From assembly GCA_000969725.1 (NCBI GenBank), contig JXSR01S015988.1: 22,519 nt of DNA; one strand, written 5' to 3'. The position numbers and the translations under genes are program-made. Under the pieces are notes generated by a model that saw only the letters and a list, made by a program, of their open reading frames with translations, ran no database searches and had not been told where the DNA came from. Origin of the DNA: Ophiothrix spiculata. Taxonomy: Eukaryota > Echinodermata > Ophiuroidea > Amphilepidida > Ophiotrichidae. Shown in pieces: positions 8,139 through 18,766 of the stretch; the stretch's first letter is position 1; each line of letters opens with the position of its first letter.

Positions 8139-10676
8139 CAATTTCGGTGCTATTGAATATAACATATATTGCTGGAATGCATTAACGAACACAACTTTGA
8201 ACTTAAGTGGAAAGTCTTTAACAGAAAAATGCTGACTCAATAATAAACAAGTCATATCTGATGTATTAAGGTTACAATTTTAATGTTTTCAAGTTTTAGT
8301 TTTCACTGTTATATGAAAAATCACAAATTTCTAATGTCAGTAAAATCGGCCTAGATGTTATGATTTTATGAGAAAATTTTGTATTTTGCAGTAGCCAACA
8401 CTTAAGTGAAGTATCTACTATGAATTTTATGAGCATATGGTCGAATCCAATAACAGTGTGTATTTCATGTTCACCGTCATAAACAACAATTGTAAATATT
8501 GGTAACTTTCTTGTTATGTATAATTCATCCCTTCTAAGACAAAATAAAATTCTAGAAGCAATCAATATGCTATTTTAGGTAACTTCTGCAGAAAGTAGGT
8601 ATTGTGAATTGTGTATTGAATACTATTTGCCAAGTTACCATATCTGTCAGGAAAATATTCTCTTGGTTTTATTGATCCCGTGTTATGCATTGATTTTTAG
8701 GAAACAATTTTCAGTGGTAAATTTTTTTGTTACCTACGAACCAAAAATGCTTTAAACTTCAAAAACAAAGAGAATAAACAGGGTATATAGTGTAGTATTT
8801 GCTGTATGCAAAGCCTGGTGAACACCATCCTTGAAATATATTGCTTCTGTAGCGGTCTGATAGTTCGTAAAAGTACAAACAAATGAGATGTGCTGACAAA
8901 TATGGTGTGGGCAAAAATAAAGGTTACTTAAGAATATTTTAATTAAGCAGTGAATTTTCAACAATTTAATATATTAGTGAAGAATTTTGATGTTGATGTA
9001 CCACCAAACTCCTAAAATCACATCACAGTCTGCAGCATTGAGCTAAGATTCTGAGATATATATATATGACAACATTCTGTCGGCCTAAGTAGTAAACCTA
9101 CCAATACAAATACCAACACTAAAAGAAGTCACTAGAGGGGCGCCATTCCCGGCAGCTTAGAGGAAAATGTTGGTAGGGGTTTAGACATAGAAGTAAATGT
9201 TGGTAGGTGTTTTATGTTTACAACTCCCAAGCACTTGAAAATTGAAATTTTATAATATTTTTAAACAGCCTGATTTAACATCCATGCGGGTATGTGCTAT
9301 TAAGTGTACATATAAGTGTGTGGTTAAAATGCTGGTACGGGCTTTAATTTCTCAGCCTTTAACAAAGGCTAATACTTCAATTAAAATGAACTTTTAGAAT
9401 GGGCTAAGTATGTTGATGTATCTATCATTGTATGTGTTTTATTTTAACAATTAAGAAACAAAACATTCAGGGTCTTGAATAATAATCTCAAATTTTGGCT
9501 ATATGTAGACCTAAATTAAGTGTATTCGTAGGTAACACAAAGAAACATAATGTACATTTGTGGTTATATTCTTTGTATCATGCTCTGTACAACACTCTGT
9601 CAGACCCTGGTATAAACAGCATTGCAACTGCATCCAAATATATGCTTAAAATAGTATTTGATTGCCATGCATATCTAAAAAACCTACAAAAACTGTTTTA
9701 GCTGATTTTCTACCAAATTGTTTAGCAACTACATGCACGATTGTTAGTCATCATCCAACATTTCCTATCAGTCTTCAGGGAATTAAATGGTACCTTATTT
9801 ATCGAAAAATACGTTTTAATGATGGTATATTTGACGTGGTTAAGAAAATAAAGATTTCTTTGCAGATGCCTTTCAATAGTGTGATTGTTACCTACGAATA
9901 CTGCTATGTTACTTTCGAATACAACATTCAACACATAAGTTATGTATTAATATGACATAGTGATTGGACATTAAATAGTCCGAATTATTGTGTGATACTC
10001 ATATGCAAGTTTTAAATCGATCTTTGAATTCACAAATAGTTTTAAATACATTTGTTAATAATTTACATTCAAACCTATTCTGAATCAAATGTATTTTTTT
10101 TCTAAATCCACCAAAAGTATGATATATAATTAGTCCACAACTATCATCAGTCAGAACAGGTGGTTGGATGTGTATGTCTCTTCCAATCTTCATGTGTATG
10201 CTTAAGTTCTAGCTTTTGTAGAAAATAGATGGTGTGTGGTGTGTCGCCCATTTTGATCATGTTGATGCCAGGCACTGTTTAAAGTAATTTGTAAAAACAG
10301 TATACGTATTAGCAAAAAGCAAACGACTGTAACCTAAGGGTTTTGGGTAGTTGTAAGTTTATCCCTTTGCGGTCATTTGAGCAAAATCTAGGAGCAAAAC
10401 GTAGGTACCAATTTCAGGGGGGTCAGACGGTAACGTACCTATAACATTACCGTATAATTACAGATTCGCATGGTTGGTATCAAAATAAAACTTAATTACA
10501 AATCATAAGACGCTTCACCAACAACAATGATGTTACACCGTATATCATTCTAATCTCAACCCTAACACCACTGATCTTACAATATAAAATACATGAAATA
10601 CCGTTTAAGGGTTGATGACCTCAATTTGCTCAGGAAAATATGAATCCTAACTATTTTTTAATCATGAAAAGATAAA
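8139..10676. other. non-coding stretch, mostly featureless
   Basis: No gene is supported over about 2.5 kb. A 33-base unit containing AAATGTTGGTAGG is roughly duplicated at about 9162-9215. A small inverted pair is listed at 9522-9901. Near 10428-10453 the arms ACGGTAA and TTACCGT could form a short hairpin. Open frames at 9495-9955 overlap one another and have no recognisable motif, so they look like chance. Confidence 0.5.
9522..9901. repeat. inverted pair of a 16-base motif, possible small MITE
   Basis: GTATTCGTAGGTAACA at 9522-9537 is the exact complement of 9886-9901. Thirteen bases of the same motif occur a third time at 8728-8740 in the orientation of the right copy. Beside the right copy, GTTACTTTCGAATAC (9908-9922) is a near-duplicate. 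The 380-bp span would suit a MITE. I see no target duplication and similarity does not extend past the motif, so this is tentative. Confidence 0.4.
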
Positions 10677-10880
10677 CAGTTTCCACTGGATTTGCGGGGA
10701 CTGGAACCATGGATTATGGCAGGGGTTAGTCGAGTTGAGAGATCTACCGATAGGCTATCAAGGCAGCGTTGACATCGTGAACTAAAATATAAAACATAAA
10801 CATTAGAATGCCGTAATTTTCTTTTATTTACATAAAAATTGCAATTTTTGCCTCTTTGGGATGCTCCATTTGTAAGTAAA
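10677..10880 (-). repeat. dispersed repeat family B, copy 2, with tRNA-like internal promoter
   Basis: This is the partner of 2180-2375. On the minus strand it carries the A-box-like TAGCCTATCGG (complement of 10747-10757, 10 of 11 consensus positions). The B-box GGTTCCAGTCC (complement of 10698-10708) is a good match. The boxes are 38 bases apart, a normal tRNA-type spacing. Homology with copy 1 again extends upstream of the A-box, through TTGACATCGTG, ACATAAACATTA and AATGCCGTA. The region between the boxes has diverged strongly, so I cannot assign a parental tRNA. Confidence 0.6.
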
Positions 10881-11052
10881 TTATGCGAATGCGTATATCA
10901 GACAAAATGTAGATAATGTAGATACTAAAACCAGACAATTCACAGTTCAAACAGGGCGAACTCAGAGTCGTAATTCACGTCAGGTTTTTCGGGAAAAACA
11001 ACGCGGGTATGTTACATTATCATTCAAAATCAACACAACATATTCAAAAAAT

Positions 11053-11827
11053 NNNNNNNNNNNNNNNNNNNNNNNNNNNNNNNNNNNNNNNNNNNNNNNN
11101 NNNNNNNNNNNNNNNNNNNNNNNNNNNNNNNNNNNNNNNNNNNNNNNNNNNNNNNNNNNNNNNNNNNNNNNNNNNNNNNNNNNNNNNNNNNNNNNNNNNN
11201 NNNNNNNNNNNNNNNNNNNNNNNNNNNNNNNNNNNNNNNNNNNNNNNNNNNNNNNNNNNNNNNNNNNNNNNNNNNNNNNNNNNNNNNNNNNNNNNNNNNN
11301 NNNNNNNNNNNNNNNNNNNNNNNNNNNNNNNNNNNNNNNNNNNNNNNNNNNNNNNNNNNNNNNNNNNNNNNNNNNNNNNNNNNNNNNNNNNNNNNNNNNN
11401 NNNNNNNNNNNNNNNNNNNNNNNNNNNNNNNNNNNNNNNNNNNNNNNNNNNNNNNNNNNNNNNNNNNNNNNNNNNNNNNNNNNNNNNNNNNNNNNNNNNN
11501 NNNNNNNNNNNNNNNNNNNNNNNNNNNNNNNNNNNNNNNNNNNNNNNNNNNNNNNNNNNNNNNNNNNNNNNNNNNNNNNNNNNNNNNNNNNNNNNNNNNN
11601 NNNNNNNNNNNNNNNNNNNNNNNNNNNNNNNNNNNNNNNNNNNNNNNNNNNNNNNNNNNNNNNNNNNNNNNNNNNNNNNNNNNNNNNNNNNNNNNNNNNN
11701 NNNNNNNNNNNNNNNNNNNNNNNNNNNNNNNNNNNNNNNNNNNNNNNNNNNNNNNNNNNNNNNNNNNNNNNNNNNNNNNNNNNNNNNNNNNNNNNNNNNN
11801 NNNNNNNNNNNNNNNNNNNNNNNNNNN
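11053..11827. other. assembly gap (775 Ns)
   Basis: The run of N spans 775 positions. Open frames through it on either strand are artefacts of translating N. Whether 775 is a real size estimate or an arbitrary fill cannot be told from the sequence. Confidence 0.99.
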
Positions 11828-13737
11828 ACAAAAATGTTTTAGCGTGCTTACTGCAGGGTTTGTCATGGCTTTTGCATTTTATGAATTAATAAAAAAATAA
11901 ATAGATAAATTATGGCAATGATTTGTTCAAATAACAAGAAAAGGTTCTATTGAAGGCAGTTTTTGTTGGATGTCAAATCTTGTTTTGAGAACTCGATGCT
12001 TAAAGCTGACATTCAAATTGTGGACAAGCCGTTGTGCGAATAACCATAACGCGAGTTACAAACATTTTACCCATTTCTTTTTATATAGGAAGCTGTTTGA
12101 TATTTTTGGTTGTCCTATTTATACTTTAGTTTGGCAGGTATTAATAACGTATCTCTTTTCCTTTTTAGCAAATTGTCGATCAAATGTCATGTCGATTTCC
12201 GCATGTACTGTATTTCTGAGTTTCCTATACGTGAATTCTGGTTACCATAATAAGACACACGTTCATATGTATATCGCCAAAACGGAACATAACTCAGCCA
12301 TGAAATTTCACATGGGTTATGAGAAAAATATGAGCAAAATTTTGGTACCAAAATCTCAAAAAAATTGAAAAAAAGTTGAGGCAATCGGACCATGCTCCTT
12401 TAATGATATATTCAAAACCTACAGTGACGGGTATCTTCACAATAAGAATGAAACAGAAAGAAGGTGTCGTGAAAATTCATGTTTATCATAATTTTATTCT
12501 CAAAATTAGATGTATGCTCAAGACATATAAACAAGACAATATAACAACTATACGTAATTTTCAAATTAAATCCCTGGTTCTCTGTATGAAAGTGACATCA
12601 AAATTGCTTTACTTTTACGTAGTTGTTATATTTGCAAAGGCCCTATGATCCTACTTAGTATGTTCATTTATGTTCTGACACGACCGTGCAAGCGTTTGAT
12701 ATGCATAAAAAGAATCATAATGTATTCATATTCTGTCATATATTTTGTATGCAAGATTTGATATAGTAACTGAACGAACGAACAAAAATCTTCTTCGGTT
12801 TCAAACTCAACGATATAACTAGGATCAACTTAATACTCTAAAGGAGTGAAATAAATATGTGATTTTCAACCCATGAATAAAACGTATTTCAAATATCTTT
12901 GAATGAAATCAGTATGAATGCATGAATACTCATATAGGAGATTTATTTGCAGAATGATGTGATTCTTATAAAACATGAGCTTCAAATCTTCTCTCTAGGC
13001 ATATGACATATTCACTGACATATGAGGTACTTGTGATTGGGAAGGCAGCATGTGACAAATAGAATATTAATTCATGCAAGAGCATAACCATGGGTGTATA
13101 GATAGATTTTGGGGTATAGATAGCTTGCCCCTCATAAATCTGATATCAGTTTTGACGTTGCCATTAAAATCTGTTTCAGTAACTAGTTTGTATCTCTTGC
13201 ATATGTATTAACTCTGATATCATCAACTCAATTTGAGATGAACAGTTTCAGTCAAATAATTGATGTTAGAAGTCCTGTTGAATTTATCATCACACGCAGA
13301 AAGAACTAAACGATTGTTATAATACTTTCATTGATTACAGGAAAAGTTTACCCGTCTTTATTCAGATGAAGATGTCCTTTTACTTAAATCATTATCAGAA
13401 ATTGTTCGACACATTTTGATATCCCAGCAGGTTTTTGCGTTTTTCTCAATAAGTGCAAAATGGAAGTAAGCCGTTTTGCTAGTCAACTCTTTATATATTC
13501 ATAATTTGTTCTGGAGTGGTTATGAGACAGTGACAGCAGGGTAACCATGGTACCATGAAGAGGTTTATATCTAGAGTCCCCTCCCTCTCCCAAAAAAAAC
13601 AAAAAATTGATCAGAGAAAATCGAAAACCGAACTCCTAAAACCAAAGCTAAACATTACAGCATTGGGGAAAATTCGTAACCATGGCTTACGATCGACATC
13701 AACATAAGCAAGTAATCGTTTTATCAACTTTATGGTA
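11828..13737. other. non-coding stretch containing the longest N-free open frame
   Basis: The longest uninterrupted frame in the window, 133 codons at 11970-12368 on the plus strand, lies here. Its predicted product is rich in Leu, Phe, Ser, Asn and Lys and has a hydrophobic middle (about residues 40-70). I recognise no domain, and no splice or promoter context supports it, so I leave it as probable chance. A frame at 12376-12648 is equally unsupported. Repeat family D copy 2 lies at 12872-13092, and a short GAAC repeat at about 12773-12784. Confidence 0.5.
12872..13092 (+). repeat. dispersed repeat family D, copy 2
   Basis: This is the partner of 4928-5175 on the same strand. The similarity is clear at 12872-12961 (ATGAATAAAAC, ATCAGTATGAA, ATGAATACTCAT, GATTTATTTGCAGAA) and weak beyond. 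Copy 2 lacks most of the GAAG microsatellite of copy 1. The class is unknown. Confidence 0.5.
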
Positions 13738-13741
13738 TTAA

Positions 13742-14412
13742 GGCTGGGGTAGACCTTCAACTAGCATAAATGGTTTTTGTACTCTAACTATCAAACTAAT
13801 TGCATAGACAATATAAAAGTATACATTTTTAGAAGTGGATTTTTACCCTGAACATATTGGTGATATCGGTTTTTAACAATTTGTGTCGATTTTGGCAAAA
13901 TTTTGCCCCAAAAATTTCTGGAAAGCCTAACTAAAATTTGCATTCGTGAAATTTAGAACTGTTTTGCTTTTTGGAATCTAGAAACAAATGTCTAGGAACG
14001 GTTTTCTCAAATTTTTGATTTTTATCTTATATTTTGAAAAAACAAAAATTGCCATTTTGGTGGCAGCGGTGGGATTTGTTTACATTTTTTGACCTATTTT
14101 GGCATTTTTAAAAAAAACTAGGATAAAAATCAAAAATTTGAGAAAACCGTTCCTAGACATTTGTTTCTAGATTCCAAAAAGCAATAAAGTTCAACATTTC
14201 ACAAATGCAAATTTTAGTTAGGCTTTCCAGAAATTTTGGGGCCAAAAAAATAATTTTGCCAAAATTGTCATTTGTGGTCAAAAACTGATATCATCATCAT
14301 GTTCGGGGTAAAAATCCGCTACTAAAAATGTATACTTTTATATAGTTTATACAATTAGTTTGAGAGTTAGATTACAAAAACCATTTATGCAATTTGAAGT
14401 TCTACCCCAGCC
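13742..14412. mobile_element. 671-bp foldback MITE flanked by TTAA
   Basis: Nearly the whole element is one inverted repeat. The arms, about 13742-14062 and 14090-14412, mirror each other with scattered mismatches and small indels, leaving a loop of only about 25-30 bases. The tips read GGCTGGGGTAGA on both sides in complement. TTAA is present exactly outside both (13738-13741 and 14413-14416), the target of piggyBac- and Kolobok-type transposases. No coding frame survives. A transcript would fold into a stem of about 320 bp, a potential substrate for Dicer or ADAR. The superfamily is inferred from the target site only. Confidence 0.88.
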
Positions 14413-14416
14413 TTAA

Positions 14417-15205
14417 CGCAACAACCCAGGTAGGACATGAAATTTACAACTATGGAGGTCTATGCGCTTGACAGCTCTTGTATTTTTTCCCTATTTTTTG
14501 TTACATTATTTTTAGTGTCATAATTCCCTTGCCCTAGTAATAAAGCGTGCGATGCCGTCTTTCATTCGTATAAAAAAGTATGATGAATGTTGGTCTTGAT
14601 TAAGGCTAAAGGAAATACCAAGTTTTAAAAAAAATGATTGATGAACGAGCATGGTAAACATTGCATAAAACAATATCCTACAATGGGCTATTATTGCAAG
14701 AGAAATCAGTTGCCTTGGCACCGAACATTATACAATACCTGCATTTATATTATTCTAGCTGGATGAATACGTTAAATGAAACGACTTGAAATCTAATATC
14801 AGCTTTCATTTTAAAACAAGTTATTTTTTGTCTCTAAAATATGTAAATAAGATATATGATAAGTAAAATACAATCTGGAACTAATATACTTTTACCACAA
14901 GGGATCCGATTTGTATATGAGATTCATAAAATTTTGCTTATTTATTCATAACCATGTTCATGATAGTCTTGAAAATATTTTGTATATATTGGTTGCAATC
15001 TTGATATTTACAAAGAACAAGGTAATGTTCAAAAGTGTCTCTAAGGCATACTATCTGATCATGGCATGGTTCTAGTATCAGAAATCACTTAATATGCTTC
15101 ACCTAATCCAGTTGAAGCGTTAGCCGATTTTCTTATAACTTACGACAGCACCTAATAGAGATTTATTTTGTTAGGAGGTGGCAGTATTATTTGTTGAATC
15201 GTATA
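14417..15205. other. AT-rich non-coding stretch
   Basis: No gene is supported. A short imperfect hairpin (CACCTAA facing TTAGGAGGTG, about 15149-15180) is the only structure I see. Confidence 0.5.
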
Positions 15206-15353
15206 ATGTGGGCCGCCGCAGCAAAAGGATGCAGTTGTGTCGTCTATTAAATGTAGTTTATTGTATCATATCTAATGTATACTTTTTGTGAACATCAAAT
15301 ATGTTACAATATATATGTATTAGGCGACAACTGCATCCTGCGGTGGCCCACAT
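15206..15353. mobile_element. 148-bp foldback element with GC-rich arms
   Basis: The left arm ATGTGGGCCGCCGCAG (15206 on) and the complement of the right arm, ATGTGGGCCACCGCAG (from 15353), pair closely. Pairing continues through AGGATGCAGTTGT after a small insertion of about 6 bases in the left arm. The arms are about 35-40 bases and the centre is AT-rich. No target duplication is clear. It is probably a very short MITE; a structured RNA locus is the less likely alternative. There is no coding frame. Confidence 0.65.
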
Positions 15354-15806
15354 GTGCGTGAACCAATATTTACCATATTATTTGCTTTAAAAGGGATATC
15401 TCGGCAAATTAATATTTAAAAGCTTGAGTTTTAATTACAATAATCTCATTTGAATTTATTCCGTTACCTAATACGATTATAAGGAGTTACTTCAATTCAG
15501 AACGCTGTTTACAGCAGATCTTTAATGTCAATTACTTGTCAAGAGACAGATACATAGAATCTTATTATGTTGTAATAATGTTAGTCATCCTCTCTATATC
15601 AGATGTTTTGATTATTTTGTATTTCGTACACATCCATGTTTTTCTTCGGACTCATGTATTTCTTTCACATGTATCCATTTTTTTTAACCATCATTTCCTA
15701 GCAAACAAAAAATACATCTGCTTGCGTTGCCCTAGAAAATCCACATCTTTCGTCTTTAGGTGACATTCTTCCAATCGTTTTTGAAACCTCGTTCAAATGA
15801 GCTTTT
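15354..15806. other. AT-rich non-coding stretch
   Basis: No gene is supported. A 75-codon plus-strand frame at 15536-15763 is hydrophobic (Ile, Val, Leu, Phe, His) and has no recognisable motif, so it is probably chance. Confidence 0.5.
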
Positions 15807-16771
15807 GGTGGCATTTCATGAGGTGGGTTAAAAGTGAGTTACATAGTCAAAATGGTCAAAAAAACAATTGTTTGATATGATGTTAATATTATTGATCTCT
15901 TTCAATTCAAGTAATTTTTTAGCCAAATATCACTTTTGTTTTGGCATAGTGAGCTAATTAATGATTAATTACTCCATAGACGGCAATGCAAACTGTAATT
16001 TTCAAACGCGTTTTTCTCAAAATTGCCAGTTTTTACTAAAGCAAGTCATAAATTGGAATGATTAATGGTAAACAGTTCATTTTTTCAAGATATGTTCTAA
16101 ACACTTTAATAGTTATTTGATGCATTAAACTTGAAACAGACCCCTTAGGGTCTTGGTGTTGATGACCTTCAATTAATTAGAGGCGGGTTATACAAGGGGA
16201 GAAAATGGTGATGTTTCAAATCATTCTGTCCTAATTCTTATTTGATGCAGCTTGATCCCCTGAACATTTTGACACCAAATTTGTCAAAATCGGACAAAAA
16301 ATGAGAAGGTGGCTGCCCAAAAAACTGATCAAGGGGGAGGGGGTCTGAGGACAGGTCTAAAAATGATAAATTTGCCAATTACTGTAATTATATACCAAAT
16401 TTTAGCCATGTTGGTGACTATCTGTATGTATTTGAGGTCACAGAATCCATTTGTGAATGTTCCAGCAGTGTCAAACCTTCCAAAATGGCGATATGGACTC
16501 AATTTAGGTATCTACCGCATCCGTAGGCACCGCATCCTTAGGCACCACCACCCTTGTACTGCCAAGTTCAAATCATTGTTTCTCCTAAATTATGTAACCC
16601 ATGAAGGCTAAATAACTGCCACAAATAGCAGAAAGAGTAAGCTTTCAAATGAGACATTAAACAAGACAATAGACCAAGGAATAGTGAATTTACATCAAAT
16701 TAAGTTCGAGAACCCACGAAAAAATGTAACAACACCACCTTTTTAGCATACCCACCTAATGAAATGCCACC
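15807..16771. mobile_element. 965-bp non-autonomous DNA transposon with 22-bp inverted ends
   Basis: GGTGGCATTTCATGAGGTGG begins the left end (15807-15828). The complement of 16750-16771 matches all 22 bases but one. Similarity weakly continues inward (TAAAA, then TTACAT). TTTT flanks both ends (15803-15806 and 16772-16775) and may be a target copy or coincidence. The interior has a 100-codon plus-strand frame (16309-16611) with no recognisable domain, so I do not call a gene. It also holds two tandem copies of a 15-base unit, ACCGCATCCGTAGGC (16514-16543). The palindrome AGACCCCTTAGGGTCT lies near 16139. The superfamily is unknown. Confidence 0.75.
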
Positions 16772-16846
16772 TTTTACAAAGTGATTTACTTCTGTGTTCA
16801 AAATGGATAGGTTCTAAAGGATTCGAAAGAGTCAAATGCTCTCCTA

Positions 16847-17658
16847 GTTTACATGGTTGGTAGTAAATCTTAAGAAGATGTTGGTAGATATCGTCCAGTA
16901 TTTCTGGATTATTTATATATAATTTGTGTCAGGTTTTAGTAAAGCTGTTTCTGTCCGTATTATAAAATATGCTGATGAGCATGGCATCTTGTTTGATGAT
17001 CAATTTGTTTTCGAAATGCTGCTTTTTCACCATATTTACAAATTTCGTGATGATCAAAAATGTCTCTTCGTAGATTTTAGTTTGTATTTGACCAAGTTTG
17101 ATCATATGTTACTTATGTGTCAGCTTCATTTTCTATTTTTAGGGGTTTTCTGCTTCGATGGATTCAATCGTTTTGTGTTTGAACGCAAACAATTGGTTAT
17201 TTAGAAGGTTTAGATCTGGGTGCAATGTTCTTTGTACTATTCATCAATGATGTATAAGATGTTGTGTCTTCCCCTCATTTTTCAATTTGCAAATGATCGT
17301 ACAATTTCTCGTCCAACTTTTAGTAACTTTGATCACATGGCTCTTCAGAATGATATTTATATCATTTTCAGGTGTATTATCCAAAATAAATTGCATTTTA
17401 CCCTGTGAATGTTCATTGACTCTATCTTAAAACTCTCTTTATTTTGATGACTATACCATGGGAGAAACTATACTTGGTTGGGTTGAAGAGTTCAAGAAAC
17501 ATGACATTATTTTTGGTACTGATCGTTCTTTTCATTCTTATATTGATTTACACTCTGAAAATGTTATCTGGTTTTATTAATAGATGTACGAGAACATGTC
17601 CCCTAATACTTTACTGAATCTCTATAAGTCTCAAATATTTAAGACGTTTTGGCAATGA
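16847..17658 (+). pseudogene. non-LTR retrotransposon reverse transcriptase, decayed fragment
   Basis: A LINE-type reverse transcriptase would copy element RNA into DNA at the target site; this copy cannot function. Motifs appear in family order but in shifting frames. GRYRPV (about 16883-16900) matches the NYRPIS block. HGILFDDQFVF comes next. CLFVDFS (about 17060-17085) is motif A, followed by FDHMLL. EGLDLGAMFFVLFINDV (17204-17254) matches the QGS.LGP.LF.LYIND block, motif B. IFQFANDRTI (about 17278-17307) sits where the catalytic FADD lies, with the second Asp replaced by Asn. FKKHDIIFGTDRSFHSYI (about 17491-17545) matches the FKFLGVIID..L.W..HI segment, and SPNTLLNLYKSQIF the C-terminal part. 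There are at least four frame changes and several stops. No endonuclease or 3-prime tail is visible. A CR1- or jockey-like clade is likely. Confidence 0.85.
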
Positions 17659-17806
17659 CTCGGAGATTTATAGGTAACTAACCTGTCACTAGATCAACCC
17701 GGCTGCTTCATCGGCGCCATCTGTCTTTTCCAGCCGTCCATTATCTTTTCAATTGTCAGATTGGGTAATTTTTACTATCAAATATTAAAATAATAAAACG
17801 TATATT
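17659..17806. other. short spacer between LINE relic and next element
   Basis: The segment at about 17695-17745 is richer in GC than its surroundings and could be more of the LINE, but I see no matching motif there. Confidence 0.4.
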
Positions 17807-18766
17807 GGGGACGGTGGGGCATCGGACATGATAAAGTCTAGAAGACTTTCCTGTTTGCACAAGACAGATATATACCTTAACTATGTGTTGCGTAAATACT
17901 AAGACTCTGCGGCTTATCGTATTTAAGTAATATAGAGAATGAAAAACAATGTTGTCAAAAGGGCCATCTTGCCCCGCATGCGGGGTAAGTTGACCAACCC
18001 AGTGCGGCAAGTTGGCCCAATTTACAAAAAAGAGTCGTACTCATTTTACCGTGACACATTTCATACATTATGTTTATTTTAAGTGAAGCACGAGAATGTT
18101 CTGCATACAAAAATGTATGAAATGCCATAATAAATTAATATAATATCGATCTTTTAAAAATACGATGTGAGATCTGCATTCAATAATATGCAATATAGGC
18201 CACATATATACTAACAGTATTGTGAAAGACCTCTTGCGTCTTGTTATACGCATTTATTTACTTGTTTAGAATTAAAATCGTGTTTAAACGTCTTAAATGT
18301 TATTGTGCTTGAGTCTGCGTAAGTTATCATATCATCTTGGGCAAATTCGCCACAGGGCCAACTTGCCACGTGTGGTAGGGGGCAAACCCGCCCCATAGTC
18401 CAAGGTTTGACTTAACCTTAACCTTGTGGTATACCAACAAAACAAAGAATAAAGAGGATTTGATCTCATGATATGTTGGACATGTGCCATACCTCGTAAT
18501 CAATAATAATAACTTGAACCATTGAAGTAATATCTTGACACTAGTACAAAATTACTTTTGCTCAAAGAGATTACTTAGGTAACTCAAAAACTAGTTTTAT
18601 TGATACCTCACACAAAGAGCTGAGTTCGGTCTTGTAAATTTTATGGTAGATTTGATGCTTTATGCATAACCAAAAATCACCAGTAACATATTTCTCCAAA
18701 AGTCACGTGAGCAGAAACACAAGTTGGGCCAACCCGCCTCGAGGGCCAACTTTCCCCACCATCCCC
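17807..18766. mobile_element. 960-bp element with GGGGAYGGTGGGG ends and internal CAAGTTGGCC motifs
   Basis: The tips GGGGACGGTGGGG (17807-17819) and, in complement, GGGGATGGTGGGG (18754-18766) match at 12 of 13 bases. Inside, variants of GGGCCAACTTGCC recur in both orientations at about 17961, 17981, 18004, 18339, 18355, 18378, 18722 and 18743. A perfect 14-base palindrome, CCCCGCATGCGGGG, lies at 17972-17985. These GC-rich motifs cluster near both ends and at about 18340-18394, separated by very AT-rich filler. No target duplication is clear, and the single 84-codon minus frame has no domain. It is probably a non-autonomous DNA transposon; iterated motifs of this kind can be transposase-binding sites. 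Confidence 0.7.

Noticed and set aside
9495..9955. Overlapping plus- and minus-strand frames suggesting a gene
   Set aside because: The frames overlap on both strands, share only an inverted-repeat-derived string, and show no domain.
10980..11866. Three open frames of 277-283 codons across the gap
   Set aside because: They consist almost wholly of translated N; the few real codons at the edges give no evidence of coding.
11970..12368. 133-codon plus-strand open frame
   Set aside because: It is the longest real frame, but it has no recognisable domain, biased Leu/Phe/Ser/Asn/Lys composition, and no splice or promoter context. The length is possible by chance in 22 kb.
16309..16611. 100-codon plus-strand frame inside the 965-bp element
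   Set aside because: There is no transposase motif, and part of it is translated from a short tandem repeat. It is more likely chance than a gene.
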